Positions 8,529 to 18,470 are shown, counted from the stretch's first letter. The stretch is DNA of 64,000 nucleotides from Leclercia adecarboxylata (GCF_006171285.1 NZ_CP040889.1:3968001-4032000); one strand, 5' to 3'. Program-made: numbers and translations. Notes: generated by a model from the letters alone, not told the origin.

Positions 8529-8549
8529 TCGAGTTTTGACCAATGACCA
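8527..8549 (+). repeat. 23-bp prophage motif, copy 3
   Basis: Exact inverted copy of 5710-5732, so it has the same sense on the rightward transcript. It begins within the stop codon of the YdaT-like gene, upstream of the ydaU ribosome binding site. Confidence 0.8.
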
Positions 8550-8582
8550 TACGACCCGGTACGCCGGGCAACAGGAGTAAAC

Positions 8583-9038
8583 ATGGCAGCGCTGCCCTAT
8601 ATGCAACTTTACATTGCTGATTACCTGGCGGACACCATGCATCTGTCTACGGAAGAGCACGGCGCTTACCTGCTGCTGATGTTCAATTACTGGCAGACAG
8701 GTAGACCCATTCCAAAAAACCGGCTGGCAAAAATAGCACGGCTGAGCAACGACCGTTGGAACGCCGTTGAACCTTCGTTAAAAGAGTTTTTTAACGACAA
8801 TGGTAGCGAATGGTCGCAAGAGCGGATTGAGAGGGATCTGGAGGCTGTAAAAACTTCGCTCAGTCAGAAGTCCGCAGCAGGAAAAGCATCAGCACAGGCG
8901 AGAAAGGCCAAAAAAGAGACCAAAAGCCAACGGAACGACAACGGGTGTTCAACGGGCGTTGAATCACCGTTGCAACATGAGGCCAACGGAAACCCAACTA
9001 ATACAGATACAGATACAGATACTGAAGTGGTTTACTGA
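8583..9038 (+). pseudogene. YdaU-like (DUF1376) replication protein, truncated by IS
   Basis: The N-terminal 145 or so residues are a clear DUF1376/YdaU domain (YMQLYIADYLADTMHLSTEE and HGAYLLLMFNYWQTGR), the family that replaces lambda O in Rac-like phages. The coding sequence runs through a short ACAGAT tandem repeat encoding Thr-Asp repeats into the left end of the IS element, which supplies the stop codon. The helicase-loader or C-terminal portion is missing, so this is a 5' fragment. Confidence 0.85.
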
Positions 9039-9094
9039 ATTTGGCCACCTGAACAGAGGTGATATGCTCACCTCAGAACAACACAGGTGCCATA

Positions 9095-10263
<1,169 letters not shown>

Positions 10264-10271
10264 CCACAACA

Positions 10272-12024
10272 GTTCAGACTGGACCTGTCCACCAAACAGG
10301 ACGCGACGAACTACTTCCTGATTGACTGGGTGGCAGTAGGGCGGCCAACACCGGGGGCCGGGATGGCGGCGCTGCAGCAGGAAACGACAGCCCGTGTAAG
10401 GGGTGATCAGGCGGAGGCCACGGCACGTGAGACGCTGGCGACGCAGATCCGGGGTGGTTATACCGGTGACGACCCGTCGAAGCTGGCATCGGGCCTGCTG
10501 TACACCGAACGCCAGGCGCGCATCACCGCGCAGGAAGCAGAGGTGACAGAGCGGAAGAAACTGGAATCGACCGTAAACGATAACCATGCAGCCGTTACTC
10601 AGGAGCTGGCGACGCTGACAACGGAGCAGGAGGCTCAGGCCACCACGCTTTCCAGTCTGCAGACGACGGTTGGCAAAAACACCGGTGATATTACACGCAT
10701 CGATAAAGCGGTCGTTGATAACAACAAAGCGCAGACTACCGCGCTGGCTGCAGTTAAGGCCACGACCGACCAGAATAAGACGGATATCAGCACGGAAACC
10801 ACGGCCCGCACGGATGGTGACAGCGCGCTGGGCCGCCGTATCGACAGTCTGAAAGTTGACGTGGACGGTAACACGGCCAGCCGGGACGCAGGGATTATCG
10901 GCAACGTTACCAATGCTCTCGCCAGCTTCACAGCGTTCTCGGATCAGCGCGTTACGTTCGCCGTTGGCGAAACGAAAACGATGGCCGAGATCACCGAAGC
11001 CCGGAAGACTGCAGCTGATGCCACAAGCGCCGTGGCGGAGCAGGTCACCTCGCTTAAGGCCACGGTTGAACAAAACGGCCAGACCAACGCTGCGGCCATT
11101 ACGCGCATTGATAAAGCCGTTACGGATCTGGAGAGCGCCACGGCGACCAGCATTCAGCAGGTGACGGCGGCTATTGGTGATACCAACTCCGCAGTCCAGA
11201 CGACCAGCCAGGCTGTTGCTGATATCAACGGCAAGCTGAGCGCGCAGTGGGGCGTTAAAGTCCAGGTGGAGGCGAACGGCATTAAACGCATCGCGGGTAT
11301 CCAGCTGGGCATTGACGGTACAGGGGCCTCAAACTTCCTGATTTCTGCCGATACGTTCGCGGTTTATAACCCGACGACCACCGGTCAGGAGCTGGTTTTT
11401 GCGGCGACCGGCGGCCAGATGTTCCTGCGATCGGTGCTCATCCAGGACGGTTCCATCGATAACGGCAAGATCGGCAACTACATCCAGTCCAGTAACTGGG
11501 ACGGGACCGGCAACGTTGGCTGGCATATCAATAAATCCGGGTATGCCACGTTCAACGGCGTGACTGTCCGGGGAACGATATACGCAAATGCAGGTGAGTT
11601 CAGAGGGACAGTTTATGCTACCAACGGTGAATTTAGAGGAACAGTTTACGCGACGGATGGAGATTTTCAGGGCACAGTTTATGCCAATAAGATCGTTGGT
11701 AATATTTCAGAGTCGAGAATGTATCCGGGCTTTACCCAAATTAATGGCGGCAGCTCGACAATGAATATCAACTATGCTGGAAACCCTCGCATGTCGGTCA
11801 GGGTTTCTATTTTCTTCACCATTAACTCTTATTCATCAGGAACGCGATTCTGGATTAATGGAGATGAAAAAGCCAACCGCTCGCCGGGTCAATCTTTCGG
11901 AATTTCATTTGACGTAGCGGCGGGAGCGCCTTTAACAATAACGCTCAGGGCATCCGGTAACGGGGAAATCACAACCAGCCCAATTATTGCAATCGTTACT
12001 CCGCAGGGTACAGCATTAAATTAA
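10272..12024 (+). pseudogene. 3' fragment of phage tail tip/host-specificity protein J
   Basis: The frame is open from the IS right end, reading FRLDLSTKQDATNYFLIDWV, which is internal to J-type proteins; no start belongs to it. What follows is a long coiled-coil with repeated TARxxGDxA and IDKAV units, a DUF1983-like segment (WGVKVQVEANGIKRIAG), and ten-residue repeats of the type FRGTVYATNGE at about 11580-11690. Intact J proteins exceed 1000 residues, so about half is lost. A GTG at 10330 could start a 564-residue product with no role in a particle. Confidence 0.85.
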
Positions 12025-12063
12025 ACCCTTACCCACCGCAAACCAGACACACCAAACCTAAAG

Positions 12064-12086
12064 AACCCGGCTCCGGCTGGGTTTTT
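12064..12086 (+). terminator. Terminator after J fragment
   Basis: Hairpin AACCCGG...CTGGGTT followed by five T. It separates J from the fibre gene. Confidence 0.7.
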
Positions 12087-12105
12087 CATTTTAAGGACAT
12101 CACGA

Positions 12106-13785
12106 ATGGCCACACTTGATGACGATTTAGCAAACGCCGTCACGGAAGGTTTTCGCCAGGCGCAAATTGATATCGTTAACCAGGACCTGATTTTATCGGG
12201 CTCCGGTGACGTCACCGTAACCCTTGCAGACGGTTCGAAAAAAACGGGGCCGAGCTGGTCGAAGCTGATCACAGCTGCGAACGCGGCAGGGACCAGCGCC
12301 GCCGCAGCCAAAACCAGTGAAACAAACGCCCTGGCTTCAAAAAACGCCGCAGCAACCAGTGCTACAAACGCGGCAACGTCAGAGGGGAATGCTCTCGCAT
12401 CGAAGAACGCTGCCAAAACCAGCGAAACCAACGCCAAAACGTCTGAGACGAACGCGAAGACTTCAGAGAATAACGCTAAAACCAGTGAAACGAACGCCGC
12501 AGCATCACTGGCCGCCGCGCAGCTGCTGACATCCGTACCCTATGAGGCTGCGCCGTACCCGGATGTGTGGGTGCCGCTCAATGATGACATGCGCCTGCTG
12601 GCAGGGTTCGCGCCATATGACAAACTTACAATTTCCGGGCAGGTACTGGAGCTGCCAACAAAGTCAGCGACCTTTACCCGGTTAACCACTGCAACGTATT
12701 TTGATAAATGTGGTGTAATGCAGGCCGCCGCTATTAACGAGCCACGATTTGAGCGAGAAGGTTTGTTAATGGAAGGGGTAGGTACTAACTTATATACCTA
12801 CTCCGAACAGTGGGGGACGGGTTCCCGAGTAACTACTACAAATAATAGTGGTGATTCTCCTCGCGGCGACAAGACGATGGCGCTGTTGGTAGAGGATACG
12901 GCGGGTGCGGAACATTATGCGCAAGACCGTAATATCAACTTAACGTCCGGTACGATATATTGTTATTCTGTATTTGTTAAAGCTCATACAAATTCTCGTC
13001 TTTTATATTTACGGGTTGCAACGGGAACTACATCTGGCGTTTTCTTTGACCCAGTTGCAGGAGCATTCGTCGGCGGTGCTGTCGGTGCGCAATACCTGGA
13101 CCGTGGTTTTGATGATCTTGGAAATGGCGTTTATCGTGTTTGGATGTCGCTGACAGCTGGAGCGACTCAGAGTAGCGTTTTCCGTCTGCAACTTGCAAAA
13201 GACGGTGTAACGGCAAGTTATACCGGTGATGGTGTATCCGGTTTATATATCTGGGGAGCGCAATTAGAAGCTGGTCCTGTCCCTACTTCGTATATTCCAA
13301 CTGTGGCATCCACAGTTACACGAGGGGCAGATTACTGGTATCTGTCCCCTGAGAATGTCGGATATAAAACGTTAGCAACTAAATTTAAACGTACTGTAGC
13401 TTTTGAAATTGTTGTGAAAGGTGCGGGGCCTGCATCAAGTAACTATGTTGATGTAATACGTGTTTCTGGCGTTACTAATGATATTATTTGTCGACTAAGT
13501 TCGGCAAACAGGCTTACGTCATATAGGGATGGCGGAGGGGTATTTGTACCTTACGTCGCTAACGTTTCCGGCGCCTATGTACATAAAATAGATGGAGATG
13601 AATATTCTTCGTACTTTAATGGAAACACTTCCTCCAGAACACAAGCACCAGTTAACAACACAAGCGCAGCGGGAGATATTTCAAATACGACAGGCCCTTC
13701 AGGAACTACTTTTGTTTACCATATTCGCAATCTCCGTATTTGGCATCGAGTGTTAACCCTTAATCAAATTAAAGGACTTCGTTGA
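12106..13785 (+). CDS. Phage side tail fibre protein
   Basis: A 559-residue protein. Residues 1-50 form an attachment domain (MATLDDDLANAVTEGFRQA). About 55-150 is an alanine/serine/asparagine repeat (AKTSETNAKTSE units) typical of trimeric fibre shafts. The C-terminal half carries two lectin-like beta regions, including YIWGAQLEAGPVPTSYIPT, a motif common in phage receptor-binding proteins. The 3' half is visibly AT-richer than the 5' half, suggesting host-range domain exchange. It ends one base into the next gene. Confidence 0.82.
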   Translation: MATLDDDLANAVTEGFRQAQIDIVNQDLILSGSGDVTVTLADGSKKTGPSWSKLITAANAAGTSAAAAKTSETNALASKNAAATSATNAATSEGNALASKNAAKTSETNAKTSETNAKTSENNAKTSETNAAASLAAAQLLTSVPYEAAPYPDVWVPLNDDMRLLAGFAPYDKLTISGQVLELPTKSATFTRLTTATYFDKCGVMQAAAINEPRFEREGLLMEGVGTNLYTYSEQWGTGSRVTTTNNSGDSPRGDKTMALLVEDTAGAEHYAQDRNINLTSGTIYCYSVFVKAHTNSRLLYLRVATGTTSGVFFDPVAGAFVGGAVGAQYLDRGFDDLGNGVYRVWMSLTAGATQSSVFRLQLAKDGVTASYTGDGVSGLYIWGAQLEAGPVPTSYIPTVASTVTRGADYWYLSPENVGYKTLATKFKRTVAFEIVVKGAGPASSNYVDVIRVSGVTNDIICRLSSANRLTSYRDGGGVFVPYVANVSGAYVHKIDGDEYSSYFNGNTSSRTQAPVNNTSAAGDISNTTGPSGTTFVYHIRNLRIWHRVLTLNQIKGLR

Positions 13786-14087
13786 TGAAAGATTTATATT
13801 TGCGCTTCACTGACGCCGCTGAAATGCGTACTAAATTAAACAAGGCGGGGTTTGTGTTTGATGAGGAGCAGGGCATTCTATCTCACCCGGATATAAGTCT
13901 TGATATCATCGGAATTATTGCAGTCCCGTCTGGGATTAATAATACCGGTGAAGAAAACGAATATATCCAATACATCAACCTTCCCGGGTATCACGCCAAT
14001 TTGCGCGTCATGAATGACTCGCTCGACTTATCCGGGCTGAACGACTTTGTGGTTACACCGAAAACACCGGCTCGTGTCTGGGCGTAA
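13785..14087 (+). CDS. Small protein downstream of tail fibre
   Basis: A 100-residue protein starting MKDLYLRFTDAAEMRTKLNK. Its ATG overlaps the fibre stop codon (TGATG), indicating translational coupling. Such genes after a fibre are often assembly chaperones, but no Tfa motif is visible. An identical C-terminal theme (VVTPKTPARVW) is common in phage hypotheticals. Function is inferred only from position. Confidence 0.68.
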   Translation: MKDLYLRFTDAAEMRTKLNKAGFVFDEEQGILSHPDISLDIIGIIAVPSGINNTGEENEYIQYINLPGYHANLRVMNDSLDLSGLNDFVVTPKTPARVWA

Positions 14088-14098
14088 GGAGTTACATC

Positions 14099-14857
14099 AT
14101 GGCATTGAGAAAAGACATAGTAGCCCTGGCTGCGGCAGACGTAAAGGCACTGAGTAGTGAGTCCGGCGGTGTCGTAAACGGCAACGTGCAGGTAACTGGC
14201 AAAATGACGGTAAATGCCGGAGGCAGCGTATTTACAGACATTCACACCAGTGCGGGAGGTGGCTGCGGGGTTAATGCGTGGCGGCCTGAATCCAATAACT
14301 GGATTGAGCTAAACAACGTCAAAAATGACACCGTAGAAGGAAATTTTGTAAATTACCTAACTGGCAGCTGGTACAACGGCGGCTGGTCGATTGGTGGCGT
14401 AAGAGGCTCCAGCACTAATATAGACAGGGTGCAAATTAACGCTAACGGTGGATCATCAAATTTAAACTCTTCTTTTATCTTTGGTGCTAACGGCAACGCA
14501 GGCGGCGGGACATGGAACAACCCATCAGATGAGCGACTGAAATACAATATTAAAACCATTGAAAACCCCATCGAGAAGATGAAGTCATTTCATGGGAAGA
14601 CGTTTACCTATAAGAAAGGTGATGTTGATTCTGCAGGGTATATCGCTCAGGAAGTGAAAGAGGTTCTACCGGAGGTTGTCGGTGAGGATAACGACGGATT
14701 CCTGACTCTAAACGTCGCGGGTGTTGGAGCGCTTCACCATGAGGCAATCCTGGCACTGGTTGAGCGCGTTGAATATCTGGAAGCGAAGCTTGGTTTGCAG
14801 CCAGGCGAGGATAAGGGGCCTGAAGAGACGAGCGAACAGCCGGATGTTCAGCAGTAA
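14099..14857 (+). CDS. Tail spike/fibre protein with S74 chaperone domain
   Basis: A 252-residue protein. The N-terminal half is Gly/Asn-rich beta structure. From about residue 140 there is a peptidase S74 intramolecular chaperone: NNPSDERLKYNIKTIENP, then GYIAQEVKEVLPEVV, and a closing coiled coil EAILALVERVEYLEAKLG. S74 domains trimerise and then cleave themselves from fibres and endosialidases at the Ser of the SDER-type motif, which is present. RBS TAAGGA precedes the ATG. It is the last clear structural gene of the prophage. Confidence 0.85.
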   Translation: MALRKDIVALAAADVKALSSESGGVVNGNVQVTGKMTVNAGGSVFTDIHTSAGGGCGVNAWRPESNNWIELNNVKNDTVEGNFVNYLTGSWYNGGWSIGGVRGSSTNIDRVQINANGGSSNLNSSFIFGANGNAGGGTWNNPSDERLKYNIKTIENPIEKMKSFHGKTFTYKKGDVDSAGYIAQEVKEVLPEVVGEDNDGFLTLNVAGVGALHHEAILALVERVEYLEAKLGLQPGEDKGPEETSEQPDVQQ

Positions 14858-14894
14858 TTATTGATAGGCGCATTCTCGAACACTCTGAAGAGAG

Positions 14895-14918
14895 AAAAAA
14901 GCCCGTACGGGAACGGGC
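14895..14918 (-). terminator. Minus-strand terminator facing the fibre genes
   Basis: On the minus strand GCCCGT/ACGGGC form a stem followed by six T. No minus-strand gene upstream of it is recognised, so it implies an unannotated leftward transcript from the 15 kb region or a relic. Confidence 0.55.
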
Positions 14919-15045
14919 ACAACTCCCTTAGTTTTGTTATCAGTCCCACGCTCAGGGCGCAGGTAAATTTCATATCGGCAGCGTAAGCCATTACTTTAGG
15001 TCGTGGGTATTGGCGCTTCGTTTAAAATCATTTAAATTTAAGCGA

Positions 15046-15213
15046 GGTGATTCCCCCTGTGCGGCGGGGCAATCCAGTTAACTGCTGAGTGCAGATATGC
15101 TTGCGGCTCGTATGACTGGTAACGAGTCACCTGGAGGCACCCGGCACCTACATTCTAACAAGCTATATGTTTTTGTTGCTTTCATTTGCCGGCTAAACCG
15201 CGGGCATTTTTTT
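15046..15213 (+). ncRNA. Candidate structured small RNA of the prophage
   Basis: No convincing ORF lies in 14919-15363. A possible promoter (TTGGCG at about 15011, 17 bp, TAAATT) precedes about 165 nt of hairpin-rich sequence, where GAGGTGATT near the 5' end can pair with AGTCACCT further on. It ends in a stem-loop (GCCGGC/GCGGGC, one mismatch) with seven T at 15207-15213. This is a structural inference only; no known RNA family is recognised. Confidence 0.3.
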
Positions 15214-15363
15214 CAGCCAGGCGAGGCTGTACCCCCACTCAAGATCAAGAGCAGAACTGCATTACGCTTGCAGACTGTGCAAAGAAAAGGCACAGGGTAT
15301 CCATAATCGCAGAAATCTAAGCCTTATAATTTGTCAGGAAAAAACTGAAGACGAGGGTCTTTG

Positions 15364-15471
15364 ATGATATCAGGTGCATCATTAGCCGTTTTATTTCTGC
15401 TCATCGTGGCGGCTCTTATCTGTATTTTAAAGGAGTTGATAGATATCTGGTGCGGTCACGGGGATATTTAA
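15364..15471 (+). CDS. Candidate 35-residue membrane peptide
   Basis: A short ORF, MISGASLAVLFLLIVAAL then ICILKELIDIWCGHGDI, with one strongly hydrophobic helix and a charged C-terminus. GAGGG lies about seven bases before the ATG. Size and layout resemble small toxic or regulatory membrane peptides of prophages, but no known family (Hok, Ldr, Ibs, TisB) matches. It is the best coding interpretation of this stretch. Confidence 0.5.
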   Translation: MISGASLAVLFLLIVAALICILKELIDIWCGHGDI

Positions 15472-15632
15472 AGCCATATCGGATACCTTCAGCAGCGTTC
15501 TGTATGCTTAAGGTACGCCTTATGTAGGCTGTACTTTCTGAGGTTGTGGATTGTTAACTATTACTCGTTTGGTTATAACGAAACGGTGTATGTTATGAAT
15601 TCAGCCATCGGTCCGGAGGCGTTATATCCGTT

Positions 15633-15803
15633 ATGAAATTCATCTGCCCTGTTTGCAAAAGCAACCGGTTCTTTTTCACTTCCTTCAATCCCGTGCAGGA
15701 TGTGCCACACGGCGCGGTATGTTCCGTATGCGGAACCCGACTGACTACCCGTTCCACTCTTCCAACGCCGCGCAAAAGGCGCTGGCCTAAACAAGTGGTT
15801 TAG
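15633..15803 (+). CDS. Small double-CxxC zinc-ribbon-like protein
   Basis: A 56-residue ORF, beginning MKFICPVCKSNRFF, with a second CxxC pair in AVCSVCGTRLTT and a basic tail TPRKRRWPKQVV. Two CxxC knuckles 21 residues apart suggest one zinc ribbon. GGAGG is 14 bases upstream, rather far, so translation may need leader folding. An 8-bp stem (GCCTAAAC/GTTTAGGC) overlaps the stop codon and may be a terminator. Function is unknown. Confidence 0.55.
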   Translation: MKFICPVCKSNRFFFTSFNPVQDVPHGAVCSVCGTRLTTRSTLPTPRKRRWPKQVV

Positions 15804-16151
15804 GCTTCTTGTGATACAAAGCTGACCACCTGAAGCGTCGCGAGGTCTGCTAAGAGCGTATTGCAGACCATAGTTCATTAAAGCCTGGTTGTTTTATTGC
15901 ATCATCAGCCATGTCCTTAAGCATTGGCTATGTTTCTTCAGGAATGCTGATTTTTCCCGTCCGCACTAGATAAACCTGAATCCGGCTTGATGTCGGTCAA
16001 AAAAGACAGTTTTATGTGCATGAAATAAATAATAATTCTTGAATGCTGGCAAAACACTGGGATAGTAGTGTTGATTATTAGACGATCGGTCAATATTATT
16101 TATTGACGACTTAACGACTGAACAGTAAACGTCCAGACAAACGAGGTAAAC
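15804..16151 (+). promoter_or_regulatory. Intergenic region with palindromic TetR-type operator
   Basis: No gene is seen here. At 16077-16094 lies ATTAGACGATCGGTCAAT, an 18-bp imperfect palindrome (halves match at 7 of 9), 57 bp before the reductase start. Its TAGAC...GGTC arrangement resembles sites of NemR/AcuR-type TetR repressors, so it is the likely operator of the regulator at 17197-17853. Confidence 0.6.
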
Positions 16152-17135
16152 GTGTTTAAATCTTTATTAATCAACAAAACAGATGAACGCTATAGTGCGC
16201 AACTTGCTGAAATTGCAGAAAGTGAGCTGCCGCAAGGGGATGTAGAGGTCAATGTTGACTATTCATCCATTAATTACAAAGACGCACTGGCCATTACGGG
16301 CCGAGGGCCTGTCGTCCGGCACTTTCCAATGGTGCCTGGCATTGATTTTGCCGGTACGGTGTCCGCCAGTTCACATCCGGAATATCAGGCAGGAGATAAG
16401 GTTCTCCTGACCGGCTGGGGTGTGGGGGAAAAACACTGGGGCGGGCTGTCCGAAAAAGCACGGGTAAAAGGAGACTGGCTGACGCCGCTCCCGGCTGGCG
16501 CTAACAGCAAACACGTAATGGCAATCGGAACAGCTGGCTTTACCGCGATGCTGTGCGTCGACGCACTCCTGAATCATGGTATTAAGCCTGAAGATGGTCC
16601 GGTACTTGTTACCGGTGCCAGCGGCGGTGTCGGGAGTATTGCGGCCATGATCCTTGCATCAATGGGGTACCGCGTAACGGCGTCTACTGGTCGTCCGGAA
16701 GAAGCTGCCTGGCTCTATAAAACGGTCGGTGTGGACGAGATTATTAACCGTTCCGAGCTCTCCTGTCCCGGAAAACCGTTACAGAAAGAACGCTGGGCAG
16801 CCGCCATTGATACAGTCGGTAGCCACACGCTCTGTAATGCCTGTGCCAGTGTACAGTACGGCAGCATTGTTGCAGCCTGCGGCATGGCACAGGGTATGGA
16901 ACTGATGGGGAATGTGGCACCGTTTATCCTGCGTGGCGTCACGCTGAAAGGGATTGACAGTGTCATGCTCGCGAAGGATAAAAGAGTGGCGATCTGGCAG
17001 CAGGCGGTACAGTATTTACCGGAGTCCAGACTGGATAGCCTGACCACCGTTTATCCGCTCAGTGATGCCATCAATGTGGCTGAAAAACTTCTGAATGGCG
17101 GAATTCGTGGCAGGGCAGTAATTCAGTGTAGCTAA
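16152..17135 (+). CDS. AcuI/YhdH-like NADPH-dependent acrylyl-CoA/quinone reductase
   Basis: A 327-residue MDR-superfamily protein. It follows E. coli AcuI (YhdH) closely in layout: NYKDALAITGRGPVVRHFP, PMVPGIDFAGTV, LTGWGVGEKHWGG, and the nucleotide-binding VTGASGGVGSIA with the Rossmann fold at about 140-280. No zinc ligands, as in this subfamily. AcuI reduces toxic acrylyl-CoA to propionyl-CoA. It starts at GTG behind GAGG. It is prophage cargo, convergent with its probable regulator, and probably an extra copy beside a chromosomal acuI. Confidence 0.85.
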   Translation: MFKSLLINKTDERYSAQLAEIAESELPQGDVEVNVDYSSINYKDALAITGRGPVVRHFPMVPGIDFAGTVSASSHPEYQAGDKVLLTGWGVGEKHWGGLSEKARVKGDWLTPLPAGANSKHVMAIGTAGFTAMLCVDALLNHGIKPEDGPVLVTGASGGVGSIAAMILASMGYRVTASTGRPEEAAWLYKTVGVDEIINRSELSCPGKPLQKERWAAAIDTVGSHTLCNACASVQYGSIVAACGMAQGMELMGNVAPFILRGVTLKGIDSVMLAKDKRVAIWQQAVQYLPESRLDSLTTVYPLSDAINVAEKLLNGGIRGRAVIQCS

Positions 17136-17178
17136 TGAGAGGGGAGCCAGGCTGCCGGGTTTGATACTCTATCATCAG

Positions 17179-17198
17179 GGGGCTGAGGCCCCTTTTTT
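17179..17198 (+). terminator. Terminator after the AcuI-like gene
   Basis: GGGGC/GCCCC stem, four-base loop, six T. It lies between two convergent genes. Confidence 0.8.
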
Positions 17199-17853
17199 AC
17201 CGCGCAACCGTCGTATCCTTAGAGGGTTGATAGCGTACTGACGTTTTGAAAAAGCTCCAGAAGTCGTACACAGGCTGGGTTGAACAATAAAGTTTGGCAC
17301 GCATCACGGCTCCCTCCCAACTACTCCAGAAAATGGCCGCCAGTTGTGTATCGTTCATATCGGAGAGGATTTCGCCCGAAGATAACGCGTCGGACAGGCA
17401 GGACGCCACAAGTGCCTGCCAGCGCTCAAGTATTTCCTGGAGCTGTTTGATAAAGGAAAGTGGAAGCCCCGGACTCTCCTGCATCATATTGCCAACCAGA
17501 CAGCCCCGGGTGAAATTGTACTTTTTAATGCCGTCGCAGGCATCGTCGATGAAATTTTCCAGGCGCATCATTGGCGTGCCGGATGAATCATGCAGATGTT
17601 TTTTGAGTTTATGCACAAAGAAACTGTCATAGGCGTCCAGAACGGTCCGGGCATACTCTTCTTTGCTCCTGAAGTAGTAATAAAATGAGCCTTTAGGAAC
17701 ACTGGCATTTTTGACAATGGCATCGACTCCCGTTGAAAGAAAACCATTCTGCGTGAGCAGTTCAAGCCCGCTTCGGATCAGGTCATTACGGGTATCAGCA
17801 TAGGTACTTTCTGTTTTTCGTGGCCTGCCTCGCCCACGAATTTCGCCAGTCAT
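17197..17853 (-). CDS. TetR-family regulator, NemR/AcuR-like electrophile sensor
   Basis: A 218-residue regulator. TetR HTH at about 22-65 (RNDLIRSGLELLTQNGFLS, then VPKGSFYYYFRSKEEY). Cys118 lies in TRGCLVGN, the position and context of the redox-active Cys106 of NemR, which senses quinones, aldehydes and hypochlorite. It likely represses the convergent reductase through the palindrome at 16077-16094. Its own end abuts the shared terminator. Prophage cargo (moron-like). Confidence 0.82.
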   Translation of the reverse strand: MTGEIRGRGRPRKTESTYADTRNDLIRSGLELLTQNGFLSTGVDAIVKNASVPKGSFYYYFRSKEEYARTVLDAYDSFFVHKLKKHLHDSSGTPMMRLENFIDDACDGIKKYNFTRGCLVGNMMQESPGLPLSFIKQLQEILERWQALVASCLSDALSSGEILSDMNDTQLAAIFWSSWEGAVMRAKLYCSTQPVYDFWSFFKTSVRYQPSKDTTVAR

Positions 17854-18237
17854 GGCTCATCTCCAGTATTTTATTAACGGAAAAGAATAAGTGATTTTGC
17901 GCGGAGGCTTCAATCAGTTTATCCCCAGCGGTGACGAGGTGGTCACATATGCCGACTGGACAGAGGACTGACTATTGCCATAACGCCATCGCAGGCTGCT
18001 TCAGTAAACCTGCTATTCCCATGCAATGGCGAATTCGCTATGTCCGCTCCTGGCACTTAACAGGCCAATAGATTTGAGTGGGTTAAGCACTCCTATTGGT
18101 GAAAAGTGGTTATCAAAACTTTCTGCCACTATCGCAAAAACAACGGGTTAGAAAGCAGGTCAAATTAGCCCTCAAAACTGATTTTGCGTTATCATTCTAT
18201 TATAAAGTAATGGCTTACCATGATTACGTTGAACTAC
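17854..18237. other. Non-coding stretch with a short gene remnant
   Basis: No complete gene is seen. A frame at 17891-17971 reads RGGFNQFIPSGDEVVTYADW followed by TED and a stop, with no plausible 5' part. It looks like the 3' tail of a deleted phage gene. The remainder up to attR is AT-rich and featureless. Confidence 0.4.
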
Positions 18238-18406
18238 TGCTCCGTCACATGGAGTGGTTCGAAGCCGCAGACCTGATCGTTAAAGGTATGGAAGGCGCGA
18301 TCAACAACAAGACCGTGACCTATGACTTCGAACGTCTGATGGAAGGCGCTAAACTGCTGAAATGTTCAGAGTTTGGTGACGCGATCATCGAAAACATGTA
18401 ATCCGG
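18238..18406 (+). repeat. attR: displaced ancestral icd 3' end
   Basis: Second copy of the 169-bp repeat. It still encodes the last 52 residues of isocitrate dehydrogenase ([15 protein letters not shown] to ENM). This is the chromosomal end cut off by integration and is not expressed as part of Icd. Confidence 0.93.
18239..18401 (+). pseudogene. icd: icd 3' fragment
   Basis: Relic of the host gene at attR, identical in protein sequence to residues 365-416 of Icd. A frame runs in from phage DNA at 18096, but the fusion has no credible ribosome site and should not be annotated as a gene. Confidence 0.9.
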
Positions 18407-18423
18407 ATTACGGGTTAAACAAG

Positions 18424-18454
18424 AACGGGAGCCGAAAGGCTCCCGTTTTTTTTT
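18424..18454 (+). terminator. Original icd terminator
   Basis: Perfect 10-bp stem AACGGGAGCC/GGCTCCCGTT with GAAA loop and a long T run. Confidence 0.9.
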
Positions 18455-18470
18455 GGGATACGGAGGAGGA

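Noticed and set aside
9000..9022. ACAGAT tandem repeat as a possible CRISPR or phase-variation tract
   Set aside because: Only about three units; it encodes the Thr-Asp linker typical of YdaU-type proteins. No CRISPR repeat-spacer pattern exists anywhere in the window.
11580..11690. Thirty-base direct repeats as a mobile or regulatory repeat
   Set aside because: They encode tandem FRGTVYAT-type repeats within the J tail protein.
15097..15306. 69-residue plus-strand ORF
   Set aside because: It crosses a terminator-like hairpin and has no ribosome site or recognisable protein pattern; a structured RNA is the better reading.
15573..15878. 101-residue minus-strand ORF
   Set aside because: Opposite the double-CxxC gene, low-complexity composition and no ribosome binding site.
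18096..18401. 101-residue ORF ending with the Icd C-terminus
   Set aside because: Accidental in-frame join of phage DNA to the displaced icd end at attR; no ribosome site.
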